Assembly: GCF_047675955.1 (NCBI RefSeq)
Contig: NC_132910.1
Location: 92,282,923-92,346,922 of the forward strand
Source: Chlorocebus sabaeus
Taxonomy: Eukaryota > Chordata > Mammalia > Primates > Cercopithecidae
Length of the DNA: 64,000 nt
Direction of reading: 5' to 3'
Numbering within the stretch: the stretch's first letter is position 1; each line of letters opens with the position of its first letter. The translations under genes were made by a program, and so were the position numbers. Below are positions 55,111 through 64,000 of this stretch, piece by piece. The notes beneath the pieces were generated by a model. It had not been told where the DNA came from, did not search any database, and was given only the letters and a program-made list of their open reading frames with translations.

Positions 55111-55779
55111 AACACGGGATAAATTTTGACCCTGGTCTTTATGGAAGAGAGTGCTGAGCTCTTGCAAAGGTTTGTGTCTTGTTAGACATTTCAAGCCCAT
55201 ACTTTAAATATCTTCAGGCTAGAATTGAGAATAAATTGTGAATTTAACAGTGAGAATTACAAAAGCTCTAGTGTTTTCGCCTGAACTCTCAGTATGAGAT
55301 GTCTCCATCAAGCTGTCAGATTTTAGCCTTATCGGGGGTTTCATGAAACTTTTTGTCATTTTACATTGATTTTCATATTCCTGAACCTTCTGAGTAAACT
55401 TGACTTTTAGCCTTAGATTAGAGATTATAAATACTAACAATTGAACCTAGAATATTTTAAAGCTTCTATCTGTATGAGCCAAGTGTGAAGCGTACTTAAG
55501 AGAAGACAAAGGGAGTTTGGCAACCCTTTCTAAAGCTATTTTTGCTTTTTTGTATATTAATAAGTGATATGCTCTCTCTTTACAAACTATTAATGAAGTA
55601 AAATAGATTTCTCTGGCTTCCAAAACAGAGGAGATGATACTTTGAGATGAGACAGTTAGAAATGAGACATGAAACAATAGCTAATAGATTTTGCTTTCTG
55701 TGTTGCTTTCTTTCCCTCTCCTACCTTTCTTTATTGCTTCATACTGAACTATCTTTAGATATAAGAATGAATACTAAAC
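55111..55779. other. Unassigned DNA
   Basis: No repeat or gene recognised. Three short minus-strand frames have no domain. Confidence 0.35.
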
Positions 55780-56600
55780 TCTGTTTACTCTAAAATCCTT
55801 TACCATTGTGTACACTTGCATTATAGTAAGAGTATGAGCATCATTTTGTATTCTATATTTTTCCAGTATTGTATACACAGTAAATGTATTATGTCAGTCT
55901 CTGGAATTACCTTTTATTGTTTGTTTTGAGACAGGGTATCACTCTGCCACCCAGACTGGAGTGCAGTGGTGCTATCTAGGTTCACTGCAGCCCAACCTCC
56001 TAGGCTCAAGCAATCATCCCACCTCAACTTCCTGAGCAGCTGGGACCACAGGTGTGCATCACCACACCCAGCCAATGTTTGGATTTTTTGTAGAGACGAG
56101 GTTTTGCTATGTTGCTCAGACTGGTTTCAAACTCCTGAGCTCAAGCAGTACACCTGCCTCGGCTTACCAAAGTGCTGGGATTACAGGCGTGATCCTGTAT
56201 ACATGGGATCCGTGATACATGGGATTACCATGCCTGGCCTGAAATTACAATTCATAATGGCTTTATAGTAAAGCATTGTAATGTTATGCTGTACTTCATA
56301 TAACCATTTATTTACTGCTTGCCATTTGTACTTGAGTTTTTCCAGTTTTTCAGTATATAATAATGAAGTATGACATGGCTCTAAACATCTTTATGTAAAT
56401 TACGTCATTGTCTTTGGGTCTATTTTTTTCATGAAATATTCCCAAATAAATGATTGTTGAACTAATATGTAATAAAAGATGTTTTTAAAATGGTAACCAG
56501 CTGCCAGACTGTTTCTCAGAAAGCTTGAACTGATATTCCATGCCACGGATAATATTTCATCATAGCAATACAAAGTTTAAGCACAATTTTTTTTTTTTTT
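55780..56600 (-). mobile_element. L1ME-type fragment, antisense, split by Alu
   Basis: 'ataaccatttatttactgc', 'agtttttccagtttttcagtatataataatg', 'gacatggctctaaacatctttatg' and 'ctgccagactgtttctcagaaagc' fit antisense L1ME 3' text. The part before the Alu (55780-55925) is less certain. An Alu occupies 55926-56240. Confidence 0.5.
55926..56240 (-). mobile_element. Alu (J-like) with local expansion, antisense
   Basis: 'gttttgagacagggtatcactctgcc' to 'ccatgcctggcc' is a reverse Alu. Near its 5' end the normal 'gtgagccaccatg' is replaced by a longer text with two copies of 'TACATGGGAT' (56200-56225). A weak target duplication (GGAATTAC before, GAAATTAC after) may flank it. Confidence 0.92.
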
Positions 56601-57340
56601 TTTGGCCAGTTTGATAGATGTAACTTACTCCATTATTTAAACTTTTTCATCTTCTCTGTGGTTAAAATAGAATACTTGTAAAATTGGGACATGAATTTAG
56701 GGCAGAATCAGAGTGACAGCTTTCCGACAGATGACCTCTCTCTCATCAGTGTTATTTTCCAGTTTCTTTGGCTCATTTTGCAATGCAACAACCTAACAGG
56801 GTGAAAGTTCCAGATACTCCACAAGGTGATGGTTTTGAAGAGAAGTTCTGCTGCTGGGCAGAAGAGGGCACTGTTTGTTTGTACTGAGGCAGAACAAACC
56901 CTGACCTGTTTAGGGAGAGCAATCACTGTCAGAGCCAGCCCTTCACACTTGCGGTCCGGTGACCACTATGGTGGGTGCCGCAGCTCCTTCCATGCATGAC
57001 AAGTCATGTTAAGCACTGAATTTGCTATTATTCACTGAGCTCTATGAAATTCCAGCCCCCTAGAAGACCAATGGAATCATTTACACTGCTGACACCAAGG
57101 AGTTAGCACCCAGGCAGTTGCCTACCACAAGAAGGAGGGCTGGTTTGCTCCAGGAGGCACCAGCCGGTCCAGACACCTGCAAGGCTCCGGGGAACCACAA
57201 GGTTAATTAGAATTTGAAGAGCAGCGAAGGTCAGGAATTTAGAAAGGCTGGAAAAGCAACCAGACTAGGATTTTAAGAACATTTTTGTTAAAATTAAGAA
57301 GTAATACCCAAGATTTTTAGGCCAAACCACATTTCTGTAT
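56601..57340. other. Unassigned DNA, moderately GC-rich in part
   Basis: 56940-57200 is richer in G and C with a few CpGs ('cttgcggtccggtgacc', 'accagccggtcc'). No exon or repeat recognised. The 72-aa minus-strand frame 56708-56926 has no domain. Confidence 0.35.
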
Positions 57341-57387
57341 TTCTTGTTTTTTGGTTTATTTTTTTTAGTTAAAAAAGTCACATAGGA

Positions 57388-57682
57388 GGCCGGGCGTGGT
57401 GGCTCAAGCCTGTAATCCCAGCACTTTGGGAGGCCGAGACGGGTGGATCACAAGGTCAGGAGATCGAGACCATCCTGGCTAACACGGTGAAACCCCGTCT
57501 CTACTAAAAAATACAAAAAACTAGCCGGGCGAGGTGGCGGGTGCCTGTAGTCCCAGCTACTCGGGAGGCTGAGGCAGGAGAATGGCATGAACCCAGGAGG
57601 CGGAGCTTGCAGTGAGCTGAGATCCGGCCACTGCACTCCAGCCTGGGCGACAGAGCAAGACTCCATCTCAAAAAAAAAGAAA
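57388..57682 (+). mobile_element. Young AluY with Old World monkey-type bases
   Basis: The element has 'ggctcaagcctgtaatccc', 'ggccgagacgggtgg', 'ctaaaaaatacaaaaaactag', 'ccgggcgaggtggcggg' and 'gctgagatccggccactgc'. Together these are features of the AluYR lineage of Old World monkeys as I remember it, in place of the usual AluY 'gctcacgcctg', 'gccgaggcggg' and 'gagatcgcgccac'. A perfect target duplication (AAAAAAGTCACATAGGA at 57371-57387, repeated at the tail end through about 57702) and low divergence show a recent insertion. It lies in an L1ME-type fragment. Confidence 0.9.
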
Positions 57683-57702
57683 AAAAAAAAAGTCACATAG
57701 GA

Positions 57703-58250
57703 AATGTACAAATGCATTATTATGACAAAAGATTAAATCACACTATTAACTGCTGAGGAATCTGTAGTCTCTTTTTTGCCTCTTCGTTCCACTCGCACTC
57801 GCTTTCTCAAAGGCCACTGCTGTTAATATTTTGATGACTCTGTTGTGAGCATTTACAGACATAGGTGCATACACTGCACACATATATCTTTTTTTCTCTC
57901 CAAGAGTGGGATCTTGCCATACACATTATCCTGAAACTAGTTTTTCCCCACTTAACCATAAATCTTGTCACTGTTTCCATGGGTTCAAATTGGTCTTCTT
58001 TTGCATAACTATATGTAATATGGATTACCATGAGTTAACCATTATACTGATGAAACATTTAGGTTTCCAATTTTCATTATTACAAATAATGCAAAATGAA
58101 TGTTGTTGTGTATATAACTCTGTGCACAGACTTCAGTGTTTCTGTAGGATAGATGTCAGATGTAAAATTGCAAGGTCAAATTTTATGAGCATTTAAAGTT
58201 TTAATAGATGTGGTCAAATTGCTCTCCAAAAAGGGAGAAGGTAACTTCTT
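57703..58250 (-). mobile_element. L1ME-type LINE 3' fragment, antisense
   Basis: 'ggccactgctgttaatattttgatg', 'aaccattatactgatgaaacatttaggtttcc', 'ttattacaaataatgcaaaatg', 'tgtttctgtaggatagatg' and 'tggtcaaattgctctccaaaaagg' follow antisense L1ME text. The 96-aa frame 57906-58196 lies in it and is not a gene. Confidence 0.7.
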
Positions 58251-58589
58251 AAGGGTATTGATATGTGTGAGCGTATCGACCAGACTGTTTGATGGTGCTA
58301 AACAGAAGAAACTCTTGTGTTGCAGACCAAAACCTTCAGTGCGCTGATTATATTTGTACAGTTGCCTTTGCTTCACTCCAGTGAAACCATTATGGACTCG
58401 TTCCTAAATGAGAATCTTGGGATTAGCATAAAGACCTTCTAAACTGCAATGGGCCTCTGACATATTTTTCTCAGGTTTGGGCAGAGGGTCAAGGATAAAG
58501 GATAGAGCAAAGTGTCTTCTTGACCTGCAGAAGAGGTTCAGGGGAAATGCCCTAGCCATCAGCAGGGACCATAAGAGCAGGTCTTATCT
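58251..58589. other. Unassigned DNA
   Basis: Nothing recognised. Confidence 0.35.
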
Positions 58590-58830
58590 ACGATGCCTCA
58601 TATCTGATTCTGCTCTTGTCTGCCTACTGTCCACGCTATTCTTTGAACCATAATTAAATCACATCGCATTATGCTGAAAGCCTTCTAGTGGGCACCCCCT
58701 GCAGGTACCTTGGCTTATTAGGCCGCTTTACACTCTGACCTCTTCCCCAAAGACATCATATCCAACTAGGCTCTCTTGTTCTTCCTGCCCCAACCCTCAC
58801 CTCGCAGCCCACTGGCTTCATTTTGACTCT
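58590..58830 (+). mobile_element. L2-like fragment
   Basis: 'tctgctcttgtctgcctactgtcc', 'aaatcacatcgcattatgctg' and 'ccttctagtgggcaccc' with 'cactctgacctcttcccc' fit L2 blocks ('gatcatgtcactcc', 'tccagtggcttccc', 'ctgacctc'). Diverged. Confidence 0.5.
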
Positions 58831-59699
58831 AAACACACCAACCTGAGAAAGTGAAGTGAATTCAAGTAGATGTCCCAGAGGGCTCTGAAATGTGCCTTCC
58901 ATTTGTGAAGCCTGATAAATCTAACAGAATGCACTGAGTCTGATTAGGGCCAGGAACCAGGAAGAACAATGAAAGGGCTAAGTGTTCCTGAGGTAGAGCC
59001 CTGAGAGCATGCTCTAAGGGCTGTGCCAGTGTTTCACTGGACCAGATGTGTACCAGGGGGAAGAGATTTTACCTGGGGACCAACAGGGAGGAAAAGAAAC
59101 CACAGAAAAAAGAAGTCTGTATGGACTGCTAGTATGGACATGCAAAGTAGCCAGGAAAGGAGTTGCAACCAAGGAAACTGCAGGTGAGGGATGTCCCAAC
59201 AAGGAAATCTCTGAAGAGACCATGAAAGAGCCTCATTTAGGAAAGGAATAGCTTAACATCTGTCTACTCAGCCGAGACTTCAGCTTTAACCATCTGGTAG
59301 GCCCCGAAAGTCCAAAGAAACTTCCCAGCCAAGTAACTGTGCTAACTCTTTCTTTCTCCTTATGCACACTTCTTTACCTCCCAGCCCAGCCTTCACAAAG
59401 CAGAATACTGATGTGTTGTGGGAGCAGATGAGCAGAGAGAGCAGAGAGCAGGAGGACTGGGCTCACTGGCCAACCCTCCACCACCCGAGCTATATGAGCT
59501 AGAGAGGACATTAGAAACAAAGGTAAATAGAGAAATTTAGAGGCTGGGTTTCTCCAAGGAGCTGGACTGTCAAACTTCCTCACTGAGACTGTGCTTTACA
59601 CAGGTGAGCAGAAGGTTGCATCCTCTGAGAGTTGCTGGGAAGTTAGGGACTTGCCCAAGCCTTGGTTCAGTTGCAGAGTACTCCCACTCCATCGTGTGC
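58831..59699. other. Unassigned DNA
   Basis: No repeat family or exon recognised. Short frames on both strands at 59014-59251 overlap and have no domain. Confidence 0.35.
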
Positions 59700-59835
59700 A
59701 AAGCACACTTCTCAGTCTTGGCTGTATATTAATGTCACCTGGGAAACTTTCAAAAATCCCAATGCCCAGGCTATGCTACAGTCCAGATAAATCAGAACCA
59801 TTGAGGGTAGGCTCTAGGCATTAACGTCTTTAAAG
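59700..59835. mobile_element. MER5/MER20-like hAT-Charlie fragment
   Basis: 'cttctcagtcttggctgtatattaatgtcacctggg' and 'ccaatgcccaggctatgctac', 'aaatcagaaccattgagggtagg', 'taggcattaacgt' fit the hAT-Charlie elements that carry 'tggctgcacattagaatcacctgg' and 'aatcagaatctctgggggtggg'. Confidence 0.6.
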
Positions 59836-60264
59836 ATCCCAAGGAATTCAAGGTGCAACCAAATGGTGAGAGATAAAAATAAGGTTGCTTTTAATCATAA
59901 TCAAGAGATTGTTTCCTATACTGAAAATATATTTGTTTTTGTGTTAATTCCAGGGCCTTTATAATCCCCGAACTTTTTAATGTACAAATTACAGATTTAA
60001 AGGTAAATTATAAACTTTAAAAATATTTAGGTCATCTGTTACTTAATGCTATAAAGAATACTTTTTCAAAAGGTGATAAGGGCTTATCTGCAGACAAGAA
60101 TCTAAATTATGTCCTACATCGAGTTGTGAGAAGGCTATCTAGACCCCAAATTGCCAGAGTAAAAAAAATGCGTTAGGACTTTATCATTATGCTATAATAT
60201 GATGAGACATACTCTAATTTACCAACATATATCAGGTTGATAATAATTTTAATATCAATGGATG
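59836..60264. other. Unassigned AT-rich DNA
   Basis: Nothing recognised. Confidence 0.35.
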
Positions 60265-60720
60265 TATTAGTTAAGGTTTTCTAGAGAAATAAAACTATCT
60301 ATATCTGTATTGATACAGATATTTATTATATAAATTGCTTATGATATTACAGGGACCAACAAGTTCACAATCTGTTGTGTGTAAGCCAGATAACTAGGAA
60401 AGCTGGTGGTATAATTCAGTCTGAGTTCACAGACCTGAGAGCCAGGAGTGCCAATGTCTGAGGGCAGAAGAAGGGGAATGTCTTAGCTCAAACAAAGAGA
60501 GCACATTTGCCCTTTCTCTGCATTCATGTTTTATTCAGTCTCCCAAGAGATTGAATGATGCTCACCTGCATTGGTGAGGGAATCTATGCAGTCTACTGAT
60601 TCACATGCTAATCTCTTCTAGAAACATTCTCATGGACAAACCTGGAAATAATATCTTACCAGCCACCTGGACATCCCTCAGCCCAGGCAAGTTGATACGT
60701 AAAATTAACCATCACACTAG
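60265..60720 (-). mobile_element. Ancient LTR remnant, antisense
   Basis: It begins 'gtattagttaaggttttctagagaaa' and ends 'agttgatacgtaaaattaaccatcac', with 'agttcacaatctgttg', 'tctgagggcagaagaagg', 'tcacatgctaatctcttctag' between. The reverse reads 'gtgatggttaattttacg...caactt' to 'ctaatac', the form of a common MaLR/ERVL-type solo LTR. Exact family not assigned. Confidence 0.65.
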
Positions 60721-60889
60721 GCTCCAGTAGCATCACAGAAAGTTTTAATTGGGTTTAGCTGTCGTCCTTCATTACTAGAAAGAAGTACTTTGGAGAAAAT
60801 GGCAGTTTGGCAGAAATAGCAAGAACCACACTTGTGATATATTTTTTTCATACAAACTTTCTCTCTGATGGTACTTCTTGATTTCCAAA

Positions 60890-61020
60890 AGCCAAGTGTT
60901 TGTGGTCTGACTGCATCAGAATCCCTTTGAGAACCTGTTAAAAATATTGATTCCCTGGTGCAATGCAGAACTCTGGTGTCAGCCTTTCTGGCAGTGAAGC
61001 CTGAGCAGTGATGCTCCCAC
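60890..61020 (+). mobile_element. MER5-like hAT-Charlie fragment
   Basis: 'gactgcatcagaatccctttgagaacctgttaaaa' and 'attgattccctggtgc' followed by 'cagaactctggtgtcag' resemble MER5-type text. Diverged. Confidence 0.5.
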
Positions 61021-61435
61021 GATGGCCAGCTGCCTTAGGGCAGCATGGGTGATGATGCTAATGGGTGATGATCCTAATGCTGGGTGATGATGAAACCTTA
61101 GACTAATAATAAATCTGTGGTGGGGGGAGTAAATTCATAATTAGTGAAGAAACTACTGACTGTTAAAAGGTGGTATTAGTGACTGTGGGTTTGTCTTTGC
61201 AGATCAAGTTGCCTATGGTGCCATCTGAAAGATTCCTCAGTGAATATTTTAGGAGACACCGGGAGGGTTTCCTGTATTTTTAGTGGGGTGGTGGGGAAGG
61301 AGTCACATGGTAAATTTTCACAGCAGTTTTCTTAATCTGATTGTATGTTGAAATGATTTGTTATGGAAATAAGAAAGAGGAAGTATTGTAGTCTCTCCCA
61401 TGGCCTCAACCAACTTATTTTTTTTTTTTTAATTC
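61021..61435. other. Unassigned DNA
   Basis: Contains a small duplicated word (GGGTGATGAT near 61047-61090, three uses). Otherwise nothing recognised. Confidence 0.4.
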
Positions 61436-61530
61436 TTTTTTGTAGAGATGGTTCTGCTTTGCTGTCCGGGCTGGTCTTGAACTCTTGGCCTCAAGCAGTC
61501 TTTCTGTCTCAGCCTCCCAAAGTGGCATGA
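61417..61530 (-). mobile_element. Alu monomer fragment, antisense
   Basis: T-run (61419-61430), then 'tttttgtagagatggttctgc', 'gctggtcttgaactcttggcctcaag' and 'ctcagcctcccaaagtg' are part of a reverse Alu arm (free-left-arm or truncated copy). The 5' end after 'aaagtg' is lost or replaced. Confidence 0.8.
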
Positions 61531-61689
61531 AACACTATGCCAAAGCCTGAGCCATCCTGTGGGACATGAACTCCTTCTAATTTTCAAGAGTCTTTCATCA
61601 TTTTTCATGAGCTCCTTTCATGTCCTTCATGAGTCTTTCACCATCTTTCCTCTCAGTGTAGCAAGGAAAGAGGAACAGGCTTATCAGCC

Positions 61690-61860
61690 AGTGATGAAAT
61701 AAAATCCTGCTGCTGTCACCTGCTAGCTGTGTGACTTTAGCCACATTCCATAACCTCCCTAAGCATTCATGAATTCACTGCTCAAGGAGGGTTAACTTCT
61801 CACTGGTTTTGTGAGAATTTAGTGAGTTAACATACTTAAACATGAACTTAACCAATACTG
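61690..61860 (+). mobile_element. MIR SINE, sense
   Basis: 'gctgtcacctgctagctgtgtgactttagccac' and 'ataacctccctaagcattcatg', then 'gtgagaatttagtgagttaac' match the MIR core and 3' part. Confidence 0.8.
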
Positions 61861-62869
61861 ATTCCCTTCTATAAATCTGTGTCCCTTGTTCCTGGGACAG
61901 AACAGGTGCTCCGTAAAAGATAGGCAGAGATAGATGAAAGAATGGCTGGTCAGTAACTTGTATAGGACCTCACATCTGTAAGACATGCTAAACTATTTCT
62001 GACAACGTTGTTTTTACCAGAAGTCATCTCAGGGAGTATTTTATGTTTTGGGGAGAAGGTCTTTCATAAGCTTCCTGGAATTGGAGTGGAGTAAGTGAGG
62101 GTGTGAATTGGTAGGACCACGAATCCTTCTCTGCCTACACAGTCCCAGTTGATACCTGTCGTAATAGCACCCCCTTTGACACTAGAAAGTATCCCAGGTT
62201 GGACACTTAATCACATGGTCATCATATGTAAGGGTCATGCCGAAATAACATTAAGTGGTCACTGAGCCACCTTTGGGGAAGAGGGTTTCCTGCAGAGTGC
62301 TGGTGGTCTTGAGTGGAGTGTGCGAGCTTGGTGCTGGCACAGATTTGCTTGGATAGTTGAGGAGAAGCTGAGCATTGCCTCTAGCAACTTTTCCCACTGA
62401 GTGCTCAGTCCTTCTCCTAAACACAACCTGAACAAAATAGTAGTGTTAAGGAGCCCTAAGAGACCCACTGTTCAGGCTAGCCCAGATGGGGTTACAACTA
62501 TTTGCTACCTCAAAAATAAGGTGGTAGAGTTATTTATCAGAAAGAGAAATGGGCTAAGCACCAGGGAGTCAAAACTTTAGCCTTCATGGTTATTTAAGCT
62601 GTGTCTGATTTACTTTTGTCAGTCGCATTTTGCTGCTGTCATTGCACATGCGTCTGAAAGGCTGCAACCAGCCCTGGGTGATGTCCTACGGAACTTTGCT
62701 GGGAGTTACAGTGAATAAATTTTAAGACACCTTAACAGCTCTTTGGGCTGCTCTACTCCTTTCTTTATTTCAAGAATTTTCCAAATAATTGGGGCTGTTG
62801 GGTAAGTGTGGTTTAGTTTCATTGGTGAGGTATGGCAATGGTTAACACTGCACTGTGTTCTGCCAGAAA
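61861..62869. other. Unassigned DNA
   Basis: About 1 kb without a recognised repeat or exon. Confidence 0.35.
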
Positions 62870-63845
62870 ACTGGGACACAGACCTGTGGCCTCTCCTTTC
62901 TCTATCTGTGCTCACTCCCTGGATAATCTCTTCTGATCTCAAGAATTTCATGCCACCTCCATGTAGTTGACTCCCAAATGTATACCCTCAGGATGGAACT
63001 ATTCTCAGAACCACAGGTTTGTATATGTAGCTGTGTATTTAACATTTCTTCACAGGTGGCTAATAGACATTTCAAATTTATTATGTCCAAAATTAAACTC
63101 AGTGTTACCCCAAACCTCAAGTTTCTTCCATCTCATTCCCTGGGAATTCCATTCTCCCAGTTGTTCGGGCAAAAAAATCTTAGAATCATCTTTGAATTCT
63201 CTCTTTCACTCGTACTACACTTAACATATTAGCAAATCTTATCCATTTTACCTTTGAAATCTGTCCACAATTCAACTACTTTGAGTTATCTTCACCGCTT
63301 CTACTTTGGTCTAAGCCACCCTCAGGCATTGTCTAGATTATTTCAGGAGTCTCCCAGTTGATCTTTTTGCTTTCACCCTTTGTCCTCTCAAAGTCGGCTG
63401 CAGCCAGAAAGATCCTGTTAAATATAATTCACATCATGTCCCTACTTTTTTTTTTTTCTAAAATCCTCCAGTGGTTCCCAGGGACTGACCTGTTCTCTCT
63501 CCTACTTCCTGCATCCCAACTCTCTAAGATCATACACTGATTCTACGCCTCCCTGGCTCTGCTCTAGCTGCATTGGCCTCTGCTGTTTATAGAACAGGAA
63601 CACACATTTCCACTAGAAGATTCCCACCAGGCAAGCTTCTGCCCTGGTCTCTACCCTTGCTCTTTCCTCTGCCTGGAATGCTTCCCCTTGAGGCATCCTC
63701 TCCGTTCATCCCTGCCCCACTTCATGCCCTTATTCAAATATGGGTTTCTCACTCTAAAGCTGCACCCACTCCTCTCACTCCTCTTCCCCTTTCTTCCTTT
63801 ATTGTTCTTCTCAGCACTGGTCACCATTTAACATATTTTATATTT
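62870..63845 (+). mobile_element. L2 LINE, long copy
   Basis: A nearly continuous L2: 'ctctatctgtgctcactccctgg', 'catgtagttgactcccaaatgtatac', 'ctaatagacatttcaaat', 'atgtccaaaattaaactc', 'cttagaatcatctttgaattctc', 'ccaggagtctcccag'-type text, 'cagccagaaagatcctg', 'ctggctctgctctagctgcattggcc', 'cctctgcctggaatgcttccc' and 'gtcaccatttaacatattt'. The overlapping frames 62967-63232 and 63573-63851 read through it. The 3' end runs into an AT repeat. Confidence 0.9.
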
Positions 63846-63918
63846 TATTAAATATATATATGCACATATATATACACACACACATATATATATAATTTAT
63901 ATATTATATATAAAATTG
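63846..63918. repeat. (TA)n/(CA)n microsatellite
   Basis: An irregular mix of TATATA, CACACA and TATATAAA words follows the L2 end. Likely length-variable. Confidence 0.9.
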
Positions 63919-64000
63919 TCTGTGCTCTTCAACTTAAACATGAGCTCTGAGAGCAGTGATTTCTTCTGCTGCTTAATCTGTGTGAGTAACTGCTAGAGTC

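Overview
This is vertebrate nuclear DNA from a catarrhine primate, AT-rich and packed with interspersed repeats. It holds full Alu elements of J, S and Y type, L1 elements of several ages, L2, L3, MIR, MLT1-type LTRs, hAT-Charlie (MER5/MER20-like) fragments and a Tigger-type DNA transposon. The youngest Alu (57388-57682) carries a set of bases that I associate with the Old World monkey AluYR lineage rather than with human AluY. A macaque, baboon or vervet-like source is therefore more likely than human, though this rests on remembered consensus differences.

I find no convincing protein-coding exon, tRNA, rRNA or CRISPR array. Every open frame I examined that has a recognisable protein signal lies in an L1 copy (endonuclease or reverse transcriptase remnants). 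Many of the others are Alu or L2 sequence read through. The window is best read as intergenic or deep intronic DNA.

Layout. 1-2720: unique sequence, a deleted Alu and an L2 piece. 2725-8475: an antisense old L1 with its 5' UTR but no 3' half, hit by three Alu-derived insertions. 8476-11431: unique DNA, a long L2 and two perfect palindromes. 11432-19622: a near full-length sense L1 (L1MA/L1PB-like) with tandem repeats in its 5' UTR and two Alus inside. 19623-24340: a local 130-bp duplication with a strong hairpin between the copies, then L2, MIR and an L1 3' end. 24940-29400: a cluster of L2, MLT1-type LTRs, a hAT fragment with a TG repeat, and a possible further LTR. 29400-36455: MIR, a short young L1 (L1PA), L2, two Alus, a Tigger element inside an old L1, and an L3/CR1 piece. 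36458-42420: a second antisense old L1 with two Alus. 42420-64000: mostly unique AT-rich DNA with scattered Alus, L2, L1ME, MER5-like and LTR remnants, ending in a long L2 and a TA/CA repeat.

Nothing here looks like a new gene system. The most unusual items are small structural events: a 21-bp perfect hairpin with a 14-bp tandem repeat (52366-52422), a 19/20-bp hairpin between duplicated blocks (20447-20504), a 30-bp perfect palindrome (11292-11321), an Alu with intact target duplications but a G-rich tail in place of poly(A), and an 81-nt Alu left-arm fragment with target duplications and no A-tail. Family names come from memory of consensus sequences. A RepeatMasker run with a primate library would settle them.
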